Shown: positions 32,664 to 45,178, counted from the stretch's first letter. The stretch is DNA of 64,000 nt from Emergomyces orientalis (GCA_002110485.1 MOWL01000073.1:186001-250000), one strand, 5' to 3'. The notes: a model not told the origin generated them from the sequence alone. Numbers and translations: made by a program.

Positions 32664-35600
32664 GTGAACAACTTCATATACTGCAATACAATGTGCACAA
32701 CTCAAGTAAAGTGATGAACGTGTTGCTGGCCAAGCCTGAAACAGCATTAAACTACAATATTATTGTGCTACAAGAGCCATGGATGCACAAGAGAGCTGGC
32801 AGTGGCACAACATGTTCAATCAACTGTGGTTTTTGGCAGGCAGGCATGCAAAATAAGGAGGCTAGAGTGAGGTTTCTCATCAACAAAAGACTGGCAGCAG
32901 AGACATGGGAGGTTAGAGCAGTAACAAGATACATGATACTGTTAACTATCATCACAGCAAAGAGCCCGGTGCTAATACTCAATGTCTATGCCACCCCGCC
33001 AGGTAGCTACACAATGGTGCCCGAGGACTCCCCCATTCTGCAACTACAGATGGTGGTGGAAGAGGCAGAGGCGTTGCTACAGATGCAGAACCAGGAGACA
33101 AGCACACAAGCATGTAATCATGAGACACCTGTGCAACAAGCAGAGGTGGTGATGCTAGGAGACTTCAATGTACATCACTCAAGCTGGGGAGGGGAGCGTG
33201 TGAGGCACGATTTTGAACTGGCATGAAAGCTTATAGCACAGATGAATGCTCTCAACTTACAACTGATAACACCACAGGGTGAGATCACATGGCAGAACCA
33301 TGATAGTACTGAAACAACTCTGGACCTGATCTTTGTGTCAGAAAACCTGAATGAAGGGGTGTTAGAATGCCGAGTGGCGCATGAGATAGACATGGCATCA
33401 GATTACCAGACTTGCTATCAGTGTGCCTGTCAGATTGAGAGAGAGGCGCAACTGGCAAAGAGGAAACTCACAGCTGCTACAGCAGAATTGTCTGAATCTT
33501 AGATGCTGCAGAACCTTCACCTCAACAGCAGAGATTGATGAATATGTGAACTATCTCAGCAAGTTCATCAGCACACTGGCAGATAAACACGCTAAACGCG
33601 CTCATGTCTGTGAGAAAAGCCGCTCATGATGGTCAAAAGAGATAGCAGAAGCTGTGAGTGAATACAAGCAAGTGATGAGAAGCACTCACAGCACTGAAAA
33701 TAAGAGAAAAAGAGCATGAAACAAGTGCAACAGAGAAGTAAAGCTTGCAAAGACTGCAAGCTTTCATGATCTAATGAACAGTGCAGGCACTGACTCTAAG
33801 CTGCTCTGAAAGCTAGCCAAGTGGGGGTGCACGCGCACTCATGAGTTCAAGCAACCTGCAAGATTACCACCACTTAAGAAAGCATCTAGCACTTTAGATA
33901 TGCCTGAGTCTTTGACATCTGTGTTTCAGGACAAGGCTGAACTGCTGCGTGAGAGATTCTTTCCTGAGCCACTACCAGTTAGTGAGATGGATATGCAGAG
34001 AGATATTCAATCACAGAGTGTGAGTGACACACTAGAAATCACAGAGGAGATCATGACAACAATTATAGCCAGATTGCCAAATGACAAGGCACCAGGTGCT
34101 AATGGCATTCCCAACCACTTTCTTAAAATGCTAGAGCCGAACTTCATCACAGCAATGACTGAGCTCACCCAAGCCTGCTGGCAATGGGAGCACTATTCAC
34201 AGGCATTCAAGACAGCGCGCACAGTGGTGCTTAAAAAGCCAGGCAAGAAAGACTACAGCGAAGCTGGAGCTTGGAGACCTATAGCACTGCTAGACACTGT
34301 AGGAAAAATCATTGAGACTGCAACAGCAAGAGAAATAAGACATCTCATGAAGAGTCATGAAATGTTGCCAGCTCAACAGATGAGAGCACGCAGTGGGCGC
34401 TCCACTGAGACAGCACTTGCACTACTGCTAGCACAAATTTGCACAGTATGGGAGAAGCAGGGAGCAGTGTCATCAGTGTTATCACTGGATATCTCTGGAG
34501 CATATGACAGAGTGCTCAGAAGACACTTGATTCACATTCTTAAAATGAAAGAACTACTCAGACATCTGACTGGATGGGTTGATTCATTCATGCAAGATCG
34601 CAGGGCCACACTAGTATTTAATAAGCAGGAGACAGAGGCCTTCAGTGTGAACACAGGTATTTCACAGAAGTCATCACTATCACTCATTCTATTTCTTTTT
34701 TATAATGAGGAGCTGCTGCGCATCTGGTCATCACACAACAAGTCAGTCAGCTGCATAGAATTTGTGGATGATATCAATATTCTGGCTTATGGCAACTCCA
34801 CTGAGGCAAACTGCGCACAACTAGCACAAGTGCATGCTGAATGTGTGCATTGAGTGGACAGGCATGAGGCAATCTTCACACCACAGAAGTATGAACTTAT
34901 GCACTTCACTTGAACACACACAAGATTTAATCTGGAACAGCCACTACAACTACCACAGCGAGAAATACCACCACAGAAGGAAATGCAGGTGCTAGAAGTA
35001 TGGCTTGATTCCAAGCTGAGATGGTGAGGTCATATAAACAGAGTTATAGACAGATCAAAATCGCAAATAGGAGCTCTCACACAGACCACACAGTCAACAT
35101 GGGGCCTCCCTCTTCAGCAAGCCCGTAGAGTCTACAATGCTGTGATCAGGCCAGCCATCACATATAGCGCGCTGGCATGGCATCAACCGCAGGCAACTCA
35201 ACAAGAGCCTCGACAACAGCGCCAGCTGTTAAAAGGTCTGGAGAAGATTCAAAATGAATGTCTGCGCATCATAGCAGGGATCTATAGAGCAACACCGATC
35301 ACCTCTCTGGAAGCCGAAACATTTACACTGCCAATAAGTGTGTATCTTGATGGAATGGTGGCTAAAGCAACTGAGCGGCTTAGAGAATCAGAAGTCATGA
35401 AACAGATACAGCAAGCATGTGCACAGATCAGAATCAGACTTCAGAGTGAAGAAAGCAGACATGTGATATCAGTGGAAACTGTGCTGCATTCAGTAAAAAT
35501 GCAGCAGGAATGAAGTGTGCGGTGGGTGAGAGAAGCAAAACAGTACAGAGAGAGAGAGAGAGTCAGTTCAATCATCTAACTGATTGATTCTTCAAAAGAT

Positions 35601-36059
35601 GGGTATGGAAGGAATCAGTAATTAGATGGCATAACATTTGAAGAGCACGCACCACACCATGAGAAGAACTGTTTGACAGACCCCCAGACATCAAGCAGCT
35701 AAAGTGGCATGAGGGCCTGAGCAAGGCTTGAAGCTCACTAATAGTTCAACTACGCACAGGCAAGACAGGCCTGGCAGCATTTTTACATAGAAGAAAAGTG
35801 CCAGATTTTCCCACACCAGAGTGCCCATGTGGATATGAGCATGAAACTGTGCTTCATGTGATGGTGCACTGCACACGGTTCAGCGCAGAGCGAGCGGAGT
35901 TGGAACACGAAGGAAGAGTGGATAAGAGATGGCTGTTGAACACAGCAGAAGAACTGCACAGATTGACCACATGGTGATTGAAACAGGGTATTCTTGGGCA
36001 GTTCACTCTGGCCAAAGCTCTGAGTGAGAGGCAGGGCAGGCAAAGACATGAAAAGTGAC
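32660..36059 (+). pseudogene. LINE-C ORF2 (endonuclease/reverse transcriptase), broken
   Basis: Endonuclease: LQYNVHNSSKV, LQEPW (about 32770), LGDFNVHHSSW (about 33158). Reverse transcriptase in the open block 33900-34853: DKAPGANGIPNHFLK, RPIALLDTVGKIIE, SLDISGAYDR (motif A) and EFVDDINILAYG (motif C, about 34757). A C-terminal zinc motif CPCGYEHETVLHVMVHC lies near 35825. No RNase H is seen between the reverse transcriptase and this motif, unlike LINE-B. Interrupting codons are mainly TGA. The reverse transcriptase block itself is intact over 318 codons. Confidence 0.82.
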
Positions 36060-36345
36060 AGACACTTTCAGTGAGAGATTTTCTATGTTGAACAGTCATT
36101 ACTGAGAGTAGTTGTGAGTGATCTTGTCTTTCTTTTTGATATGAGGCATCTCTTTCTCTAAGAGCAGCTGTGACTGCTCTGCAGTATTTTGAAGATGTTA
36201 AAGAGTGGAATAGATCTGAAGATCAGGGGGTTTTTAGTCCAGTGACAGATTATATCTGTCACAGAGTTTTCCTTACTTTGTATATTAAGCAGAGCCCCAC
36301 ATATCCTTGTGATTAAGTGGTGTAGAAATAATAATAATGGCATGT

Positions 36346-36611
36346 TTATTTTTACAAAATAACTACTGTCTGAATTTTGAACGCGTGGTGAAAAGCGATA
36401 ATTATGAAATGGGCTACAGCGGTGGCCAGCACCCACTAAGGTGGTTGGTTAGTGGGGGTGTAGCGCGAGTTGGGTGGTGCTATGGCTGGAAACTGGCCTT
36501 GCCGCCTTAGTGGGCAGTTTGTCCAGGTCTCGGGACGAGCCTTATGATAGCGGGAGGCAGTTGTAGCGGTCGAGTTTCTGTTTTATCTTGCTGCTGATTA
36601 GCATTTTAATA
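36346..36611. other. Intergenic at the boundary to the host gene island
   Basis: No gene seen. Contains short repeated CCAC/GGTGG-type motifs around 36425-36475. Confidence 0.45.
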
Positions 36612-36812
36612 ATGATTAGAAAAAGTTCTCTCGCGCTTATTTTTTCAATTCTTCTCTTCATGCACATAATGCACACCGAAGGTCGGGCGGGAAACCACCA
36701 TAAATATGATCACGACATTGACCTCTACATGACGGCGCCGAGGAGACGCCGAGGAAGCATCTCACCCCCGCTACCCGGCTACTCGGCATATTACGAGATT
36801 TATAGAATATGA
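36612..36812 (+). CDS. Possible small secreted peptide, 66 aa
   Basis: The first ATG in the frame is at 36612. The product starts with basic residues (MIRKSS), has a hydrophobic stretch LALIFSILLFMHIM and then HTEGRA, a plausible signal-peptidase site. The mature part would be about 40 residues, with HHKYDHDID, a basic RRRRG block and a Tyr-rich tail ending YEIYRI. There are no cysteines. No homologue is recognised, and there is no nearby partner in the same orientation. It could be chance; the signal-peptide-like composition is the main argument. Confidence 0.35.
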   Translation: MIRKSSLALIFSILLFMHIMHTEGRAGNHHKYDHDIDLYMTAPRRRRGSISPPLPGYSAYYEIYRI

Positions 36813-38146
36813 GTGCTTCATAGGGGGAGTTCTACGTAGTAGCTAGCTGGTTGGCTATCCATTCTGGAGGCCAGCAATTCGTTCTCAATATATCTATGTT
36901 ACTGGTCTAAACAATCTCTAAGACCCCTGATAAGATAGTATCTCTTGAGCCGTAGGCATATCCCTGTACTGGTTTGTTAGCTGGGTCAAGCCCATCAATT
37001 CGGCTTCCTATAACCACCCTTATGTGACGTCACCGTTGATACTCGGTCTCCGCGCTGCCATGTTACAAGTTTATTATATTAAAACGTTTATATAGTACAT
37101 GAGTATTGTGAAGCTAGTTTACATTAGAAAATTGTAAATAATGATCTTGAAAGATCATTATAATATTCTATAGCTGCAATATATTACAAATGAATCTTTT
37201 TTATCATCATCTCTTTGTAAATCATCAATTTAATTAACGACTAAAAAATAAACACAGACTGCAAATGTCATGGCGCCTACTACCCGGGCAGCAGTAGTGC
37301 TAACCACACTATCTTGTTAAGAGAAGCGATCATGACTGTTTTGCCGCTTTGGCCACAAAGGTTTCTCCGAATAGAGTGCTGCCAGCTCAAACAGAAGAAG
37401 CCTTGACTTGGGGAAGATGCGGGACAGAGAGAAACTGCGTGCATGACAAAAAGAAGAGCCTGAGAGAGTGCGAACAAATCTCAGGGGTGTGGCATAGCAA
37501 ATCTTTATTATTATTGAATAAGTTCGGTAGTAGGTTTCGGTCCTATAACCATGGTTGTGACTTAACAAATGATGAATGGCATTAATTGCCGCTTTCATCA
37601 AAATTTTGTGATTCAGATTTCATGATTCATACTTTGATAGATGTGTTTACAGAGCTTCGGTAATTGTGTTAGAAAGAAATTGATATATTTCTACTTTTGT
37701 AGATACTAGCTCTCAGAGAAGTGGCAGGTTTTCCTTGCCCATTAGGCTGAATCAATCCTAATCCCACACCCTTACAACCTCACTGAACTTACTAGTGAAT
37801 TATCTAATGGTTTTCAGCAATTCCAACAAAAACCTAGTCAATACTTTTATATTATTTCCTTGATTATAGTCGGCAATTTAAACGCCTCCTTAAGTCTTAT
37901 TTCATCGTACAATAAATTTTCATGCCGAAATCCCGGCGCTCGGCTATCTGCACCTCTAATTTGCCTGTCCGCCCCCCTCCAATTGGCTCCCTCAACAATG
38001 TCGGCATCCCCAATAAATTCGTACACGGCATCCAGATGGAAGAGGAAATAAATACCTATCTGTACCGGTACATATGCTGAGGGATTCCGTACTGAGTAAC
38101 GGAGGTTGCGTTCTGTATATAGGCATATTCGCTCTCTGCGATATCC
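36813..38146. other. Intergenic region upstream of the acyl-CoA synthetase
   Basis: 1.3 kb without a convincing gene. It holds AT-rich stretches (37040-37260), a TGACGTCA-type CRE sequence (37025-37032) and overlapping short ORFs on both strands at 37280-37600 without motifs. The proximal part is the likely promoter of the downstream gene. Confidence 0.45.
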
Positions 38147-40068
38147 ATGAATGATCACAAAATGGGGTTCGATCGGACAGACTTCTTTCCTTCACACGAC
38201 GGTGACACCGTCCTCCCACTGTCTCCATTCTTTTCGAAATTGCTTCGATACGCGCATCGGAAATCGCAACGCATAGCAATTAGGGATGTCAATCTTGCAA
38301 TCGAAAAAACGTATATTGAGTTCCTCGGTGATGTGCTTGCAGTGCGAAATGCACTTCGGTCAAGCCTTTCGCCTGAAGTCCAGGAAGCATTGCAAGCTGG
38401 CGAGGACGTATATATTGCCCTCATCGCTGCCGGGGGTTATGAGTATGCTGTTGGATTTGTTGCAATTTGTGCCCTTGGCGCTGCAGTGGTACCTATGAGT
38501 AAGAAGCTAGCCATATATATGTAGCTGCGCTAATGATTATCCGCCAAAGAAAGCTCTGCGCTAATTGAAATATCTATAGCTATTCTACTCCCCGTCGAAG
38601 AGGCTATATACTTTATGGTAAAATCCAGATGCGCCGCTATTCTCTCATCGTCCAGCGGAAAGAGTTTAGCGGAACAGCTATCCGCTCATCTCAAAAAAAC
38701 CACCTCGAAAGGTGTCAACTGCATTGATATCGCGCGACATTTCCGGGTATCTGCAATACTTCCGGGCGACATCGTGCTTTCATCTGATAAATATCTCAAT
38801 GACAATGGGCCAGGCGTGGTTATTTTCACGTCCGGAACAACTGGGCCTCCGAAAGGAGCTGTGATGAGGAGAGCATTTCTCCACGATACCTCAGGAGCTG
38901 TTGCTGACCATTTTGGCGTCACCGAGAATGATGTGATTCTTCACGTTCTCCCGGTCCACCACGCCACGGGGATCGGAATTAATTTCCTCCCTTATATTTA
39001 CTCAGGTGCCTGTGTTGAGTTTCGTAGCGGCAGTTTCGATGTTGTTTGGCTGTGGGAACGCTGGAAGAAAGGTGGCTTACATATTTTTTCTGGTGTGCCA
39101 ACTATCTATATGAGAATGATGCGATACTTTGAACAGAAAATCGCGCCGTTGCCATCCCATGAAGTTGATCAATATATTGCCGGTGCGCGACAATTCCGTG
39201 CTTTGCTCTGCGGAACATCTGCTCTCCCCACTTCTGTACAGGAATTCTGGACAAAAATCCTGGATGGCAAGACTATTCTGTCTAGATATGGTGCTTCTGA
39301 AATCGGCCCGGCCTTTACGCCTTCCACTGATTCGGGACCTGTTCCTCCAGGCAGTGTCGGGCCAGTCTTCCCTGGATCTACGGTTAAACTTTCGGACGGA
39401 GATAAAGGAGAGGTGTTGATAAAGGGCCCGTACATGTTTTCAAAGTATAATCCTTTACTTTCCATCCTGACAACTCTTCAACTTTGATCCGAAGGATGTT
39501 TCGTCATATTAACTAATACCAATTGAACAGATACCTTTTCGACGAAGCCGCCACTGCCAAAGCCCATGATGCGGAAGGTTTCTACAAAACTGGTGACCTG
39601 GCGCGCCGCGAAGGAAGCAACTATTTCATCCTCGGCCGCGCCTCTATTGACATCATTAAATCAGGTGGATATAAAATCTCCGCTCTAGACATTGAGCGTG
39701 AGATTCTTGGCCTCCCTTATGTTTCTGAGGTGATGGTTGTCGGTGTTGCGGATGACGAATTCGGCCAGCGTGTGGCTGCCGTGGTGAGCTTGCGAGATGA
39801 CCAGACCACATATAAGTGTCCGGGGAACGGTTGGGTGGGGAAGAATTTCATGCTGGATAACCTGCGCACAGATCTGAGGAGAAAGTTAGCTGGGTATAAA
39901 ATGCCAACCCTATTGAAAGTGGTTGGGGGTGAGATTCCTAAGACCGGGACGGGAAAGGTTGTGAAGAGGGTGCTTGGTCCCAAGTTCTTTCCGGTGGATT
40001 ATCACAGCGATCCCGAGGTGCAGGCGTGGTCGTCTCTTAAGCAGGCTAACGCGCATCCAAAATTATAG
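38147..40068 (+). CDS. AMP-forming acyl-CoA synthetase, ACSF3-like
   Basis: Three exons fit splice sites and phase: 38147-38498, 38580-39444, 39531-40068 (584 aa). Introns start GTAAGA and GTATAA and end in AG, the second with a CTAAT branch-like site. It belongs to the ANL superfamily, which activates a carboxylic acid with ATP to an acyl-adenylate and then a CoA thioester. Visible motifs: FTSGTTGPPKG (about residues 199-209), YGASEIGPAF, YKTGDLARR, GRASIDIIKSGGYKIS and PKTGTGK (about 542), so the core residues including the catalytic Lys look intact. The pattern resembles malonyl-CoA/medium-chain acyl-CoA synthetases, but substrate is inferred only. The C-terminus PKL is a weak variant of a peroxisomal PTS1. 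It converges on the enoyl-CoA hydratase gene 358 bp away. Confidence 0.88.
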
Positions 40069-40425
40069 ACGGCACGGCATATATACAAAGGCATATATCA
40101 ATGACTCACGGTTAGTATGTCTATTTCTTCTTTTTAGCGCACCTCTATCTATATTATCTCTATTGTTAAATCAAACCTTATGGACAATATATTACTGAAA
40201 TGTAACAAAAATCTTTGGAAGATGAAGACTAGCAAAGCCCGACGTCAAACATTCCTCCATTTACGTAACTCTATTCATTGCATTGGGCAGCAATTGAGGA
40301 ACAACAAGTGAGCTCCATTATATATCATCAAAAGAGAGATAAATATATTTAACTAAGTAGGTCGTGAACTATAAAACACGGGTCTCCGCAATACGGTATA
40401 TATTGGCATCCACCGGAATATCTAG
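40069..40425. other. Convergent intergenic region
   Basis: 3' ends of the acyl-CoA synthetase (+) and the hydratase-like gene (-) meet here. No additional gene or element was seen. Confidence 0.6.
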
Positions 40426-41432
40426 TTATATCTTGACTTTAGCCGCCCTGCTCGTCTCTCGACTGTGCACGTAGCTAATCCTTTGGAATTTCTCAATAGC
40501 TTCGCCCCAGAGTTCGGCACGTAAGACACCGTACACACTGCATTCCCCCCACATTCGATTAGTATTTGAAATTTAAATCTAAGTATAGCGTAGGAACGTC
40601 AAAGAACAAGTGTAACATACCCCATCTTCGCCTTGGATGCCCATTTTTCCGCTAGCTCCATCGCAACATCGAACATCCGCTCCGGCTCAGCGACGACATC
40701 AACAATCCCATCCGCAAGTGCTTCCTTGCCCGTCCATTTATGGGCTTCAAGTAGCATTTTGCGGGCAACTCGTGGACCAAGCTTGAGACGCGGGAGAGAT
40801 CCGATGCCGTCGAAATGAAGGCCTAGATTTACTGGTGGCATGGAAATGAAGCCGCGGGCCGAGTTCATCACACGGTAATCATGGCTTAGAGCGAAAGGGC
40901 AGCCACCTCCAAATGTGTGGCCTGTTAATAGGGCGATTGTGGGATATGGGAAGTCTAGAATGGTATGTAGCATCTGGATGGTTTGGGCTGTTTGTTAGAT
41001 TTGGAAGGGTTTCACAATTGATACGTTTCATGAAAGATAAGGCCAAAGAAAACAAGAAAATCGGTCATGGTACATCTTCGGAGAAGGTCGAGTTACCGGG
41101 TAGAATCCATCCGTGTTGGCGAAAGGGTTCGTATCTCCTTCATCCAGCTCAAGTCCCTACAAACGGGCCAGTCAGATTTATAAACGGGTATTGAAAATCA
41201 CTTGTAACCGCGCGCCACATACGGTGCACCAGAACTTAGCATCGCTTCCCCTCGTTATCACTGCCCCTTCAGCGTCAGGCCCAAGAATGCGATGTACGGT
41301 GTTGAACGCCCGGATGATTTCCTGACAATACCATGAACTCAACCGGTTTTCAGGCGGCTTCTGCATGGTAATGACGAAAACATTGCCATGTCTGGTAAGA
41401 GACAGGTTGCGGAATTTGGGGATCTCGGTCAT
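40426..41432 (-). CDS. Enoyl-CoA hydratase/isomerase family protein
   Basis: Four exons on the minus strand: 41432-41223, 41156-41097, 40973-40621, 40537-40426, giving 244 aa. Junctions rebuild the family sequence: SDAKFWCT, GLELDEGDTNPFANTDGFYP, LHTILDFPYPTIALLTG, and VYGVLRAELWGEAI. Crotonase-fold signatures are the oxyanion-hole segments (SDAKFW and GHTFGGGCPFALSHDYRVM). The position where isomerases carry a catalytic Glu reads ISMPPVNLGLHF, so the usual Glu appears absent. It may act on unsaturated acyl-CoA in beta-oxidation, but the exact reaction is uncertain. No PTS1 at the end (KVKI). It is convergent with the acyl-CoA synthetase and codirectional with the transcription factor upstream. 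Confidence 0.87.
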
Positions 41433-41839
41433 TTTTGGGAATATATGATTATGAAGGGAGCAGGGAAATAACAGGCAACGGTGCGAATTACAAGTAATAC
41501 AGTATGTAGTGAAGGTAAATATTTGCTGGTTGTGATGGGTGCAGCGAATAACATTAACCGGGCTATGAAATTTCTCCTCCCCGCATTCCGCTGTTAGTTC
41601 CAGGGGTAAACGAAGACTAATGCCGGCCGGACTGGGGGTGATGGGGCGGGCATTTTGCCGAAGTCCCGAAATGCCGAGCACGCTTGCCACCAACGAAGCG
41701 GAAACCCCTAACTGATGATAAAACAACCCAACAATCCTCTGACCTGGGAGAAAAAGTGTCGTAGTATCATATTATTTTCCTCGTGTACTGTGTGGGGCGT
41801 ATGATATGGGTAACGATTAGTGTGGTAACTGGGGATATA
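41433..41839. other. Intergenic, promoter of the hydratase-like gene
   Basis: An open frame continues upstream of the chosen ATG (to 41726), but the peptide there lacks family similarity, so it is treated as 5' UTR or promoter. No separate gene was seen. Confidence 0.5.
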
Positions 41840-44334
41840 TCACCAGGCAATATCGCTATTCCAATCCCAATCTTTTAGAAGCCAGTTGCCAATCCCTGCA
41901 TATTGGCCACAGAGAATATCATCAGTAATATCTGCAGTTTCCCCGCCGGCTGCGCTGTGCATCTGGCGGTGCTCAAGAACGGTGGCTAGCGGTAGGTAAC
42001 CGTCCAATGCTGCGGGAGTACTTATTGGTGTTTTCAACTCTGCTAGGATGCCAGCTGTCATCATATCAGAGGCACTACGTGAATATTGGTCATCGTCGAT
42101 TCTTCGTGGGGCCAAAAGATCCTGGATATGAGGGGTCAATATGGCCTCTCCGAGCCGACACAAATCTGTGCCAAAACCGCTGAAGCACGTTAGTTGTTCT
42201 GGTGTGAGGCTCCCAAGCACCTGCGTATCTTCATGTCGTGGTGTTTTGCTTGCCTCCTCGTTCATGCTCCTCAGCGCATTTAAACTGCCAATTGCTGAAG
42301 GCCATCTTGTCGACAGTTCCTTTTGAGAATTGTATATTATACGGAGATCCTGCTCGGCCTTAACCCATAGGTGGGGGTATCGATAACATGATAGAAGCCC
42401 AACTCCTGAAGCTAAAAGGTAGAAAGTAAAAACTGGGCCTAGAAAGCGGATTTCGTCCCGAGCCAAAAAATCTTCAAAAATACCAGCGACGAAGGATGAC
42501 GCGAGCACGGCTGCTGCAGAGGGCGTGCTTGCAGGCGGAGTAGATCGAAATAGGATGGCAAGAATTATAAAATATAGTACGTGTAACTGGCGGGCTTCGA
42601 AGCTGTATGGTGCCGGCACGAGTTTGGGGGAGGTGCCATGATTTGAACTGGCTCGCCGGAAGAGATGTAAATGGTCAGGAAGCTCTCGAGTCCAACGATA
42701 GAGTGCACCCTCGATATACTGACGCTTTTGGCGTGACAAATATTTGCGGCAACAGCATTGAGTTAGATCACCCAGTAAGGAAGCCAGTTCTACGTATGAG
42801 ATGAACAGAGGGCCGTCTGCGGTTGATCCGTAGAAGTCTTCGTTAGAAAGGGCCCTAACATCACAGTCATCAGGATTGATAGCCCGAGGTCGTCCGTGAC
42901 TTGCTGAGATTAAACAATCTCTCGCCTGCAAGGAACAAGTCAGTTGTGGTGTAAAGTCATGTAGTTGGCGGGGGAATAATGGCTTGATTATTAAATGTTT
43001 TGTGCTAAAACTGAAATAGTTTGTACTCACGAATAAAGTCCACCACAACCGTCGACGAAGCGCCGCATTCCGGCCTGGCGGTGGTTCTTTATGCAACCCA
43101 ATCTGATACGCCAAGCCAACACCGATGCGGTTCCAAAAGCCACTGGTGTTAAGAGATATATGCTCTGGCCCTTCAGGGTTATACCAATGCATTACAAGCA
43201 CAGCAGTAATCACTGTGATTGTATTCTTTTCATAGCCGGACCAGAACAAAGCCTTGGCCCGACGGTAGAACTCGTTTGGTGAAGCATATGCGGCTACCGC
43301 TGGAGCAGATGACACCCTACTGCCCGCGAGGAAAACCGCTTGGAGGAGTAGCAAGGACGGTTGGTTTCCGTGACGTTCCGCTAGCCAGTTTCGTTCGACG
43401 ATGGGCATCCAAGGCGCACAACGCTTCATGAACGCGTCTATCAGGCCCTCTCTAACGGCTCGCGGTGGTAAGTCGAAGGCGTGCTGCAGCTGCAAAATAC
43501 GGATGTCCTCCTCAGTCAAATTCTCGGTCGCGACTGCGGGGTACGATTTTGCCTGGTCTTCGTTAATGGGGACCTCGCCGCCTAGATACTCTGATCGTCC
43601 AAGGAAACTCGAAGTGCCGGGGCTTTCATCGTATGAATGTGACTCTTGCCGGGGTGGCAAAGGGATGCTGGATGTTGTGTTCGTGTACAGAGCCGCTCTG
43701 TCTGTTTCACGGAGAGCTGACGTTGGCGGGGCCAGATGGTGGTTGGGAGCGACGATGTGGCCTGGGGAAGACTCTCCAGCTCCTGACGGGGGAGCTCCAG
43801 AGGCAATGCTGGTGCGTCTAGGCGCTTTCCATCCCGCCACTCTCGAATCCCAAGTAGGCTGTTTTGGTGAGGAGGGTTGAGACGTGTCATGGTTCCGATG
43901 CGCGACGGGGGTACCCTCCTTTAGCTTTGTTGTAGTAACCTTGCGCCGCTTTCGCTTCCGTTCTCGAGGCCTAGAGGCGATCAGCAAATAAGATTCCACC
44001 AACCACATACTTTGTATTTGCGGGTTTGAGAGGGGAAGGCACGCACGAGCATTCCCAGCGGTTGCGGGAGCAGTTGGCGCATTCTTTACTGCTGTTCGGA
44101 TAGACGCAACGAATCTGCTCTCGCGGTGCGGGTGAGGTTAGCGACGGAGGGCTATCAAAAAGAGGTTTCCCTATTGCAAAATTTTGTAGGGGGAGGGGAT
44201 GGGTTTGTATAATTGATGGGTATCTATACCTTTTTCATGTTGCAGGCGACACATGCGGACGCTGCGCGGAGCCGGGGAGGACTGTCGCCCGCCTTGCCCA
44301 CCACAGCCAGTGTCGTTTCTGATTGGGCACTCAT
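41840..44334 (-). CDS. Zn2Cys6 fungal transcription factor, fungal_trans domain
   Basis: Four exons: 44334-44230, 44114-44011, 43970-43031, 42925-41840, giving 744 aa. The binuclear cluster has Cys28, 31, 38, 47, 50 and 57 (CVACNMKKIRC, then CANCSRNRWEC) and is complete only after splicing exons 1 and 2. A basic linker (RERKRKRRK) follows as a likely nuclear signal. The middle region has VITAVLVMHWYNPEG and GLAYQIGLHKEPPP; the 105-bp third intron is in frame without stops, and splicing joins LRRRLWWTLF to ARDCLISASHGRPRAI, typical of fungal_trans domains. The start MSAQSE was preferred over an upstream Met (44415). It resembles cutinase/fatty-acid regulators of the CTF1/FarA kind, an inference from recalled motifs. 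It lies upstream of the hydratase-like gene. Confidence 0.87.
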
Positions 44335-45178
44335 ACCGCAAGTTTTTAGTATTTCATAGCTCAATAGGCTACATAGGGAAATGTATACACCGAGAGAAGA
44401 GAACGTAAGTGCCAATAATAGACTGGGGTGGACCAGAGCGAGAATGGGGATCGGGCTGGGCAGGCATCGGCGGTTGTTTATCCGGGGTTAGACAGGGGAT
44501 GGTTGGTTGGATTCTTTGGCCCACCCTGACATCCATTTCCCGAATTTTTTTTTTGCGGGGAACAGGCTAGACACAACGAACATTACAGACTGTGGGCTAC
44601 AGGCGACGGACTACATGCTACAGACTACTATCTATTTGCACATGTACAATTGGGGAGCAGAGAAGGAATCAATATCAAGTAGAAGTTGTTTTTAATTAAT
44701 TATTATCAAAAAGTCAGGGTATCGTTAAAAGTCTGGTAGTATCCAGTCGAGCAGTGTCGCCGGGTTTTCAATGGGGAAATGCCATTCTGCAAGCTGGTTT
44801 AATCCAGAAAGCAGTGAGACAGGAACCCAGTACGCCTGGCACGTCTATCGCAACTTAATGCAGACAGAATATATTGATATAAGCACTTCTTCGGCGCAAC
44901 CACAGTCAGAGAAAAGACTGGGTTGTAATTTGACATCCGTGCTAAACGGCTTTAGTCCCTCTTGTATATATATTATAGGCCCCTAAATTAGTTGCAAAAT
45001 GGTAGAACTGGTGAAGAGGATGGATTGAACGGTTAGTTGATTAAAAGGCGGTTAGAAGGAGTTATACAGACGATGCATTAAGTGGCATTATATCTGGTAT
45101 AGAATAATACAAGGTAGGCTATCTGGACGAAAAGAAAGAGAGAAAAAAAGAGAGAAGAAAGGTCGTATCGGTCATATC
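44335..45178. other. Intergenic between transcription factor and ERG9 3' end
   Basis: Promoter side of the transcription-factor gene and terminator side of ERG9. Purine-rich tract at about 45132-45160. No gene recognised. Confidence 0.5.

Larger units (their letters stand above)
31617..36337 (+). mobile_element. LINE-C: 5'-truncated Tad/I-like LINE
   Basis: About 4.7 kb, closely related to LINE-D but lacking the first ~420 bp of ORF1. Candidate 8-bp TSD TGGCATGT at 31609-31616 and 36338-36345. The 3' end is GTGGTGTAGAAATAATAATAA. ORF1 and ORF2 meet in an ATGA overlap at 32660-32663. 5' truncation is typical of incomplete target-primed reverse transcription. Confidence 0.85.

Noticed and set aside
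41433..41726. N-terminal extension of the hydratase-like protein
   Set aside because: The frame is open, but the peptide lacks family similarity. The ATG at 41432 gives a start (MTEIPKFRN) close to the conserved beginning of the crotonase fold.
42926..43030. Continuous exon through 42926-43030 in the transcription factor
   Set aside because: The 105-bp stretch is open but begins GTGAGT and ends CAG. Removing it joins LWWTLF to ARDCLIS, the conserved family sequence, so it is an intron.
44335..44415. Upstream Met at 44415 as the start of the transcription factor
   Set aside because: It would add a hydrophobic N-terminus (ALTFSSLGVYISLCSLLSYE) atypical before a Zn2Cys6 cluster. The ATG at 44334 is more plausible.
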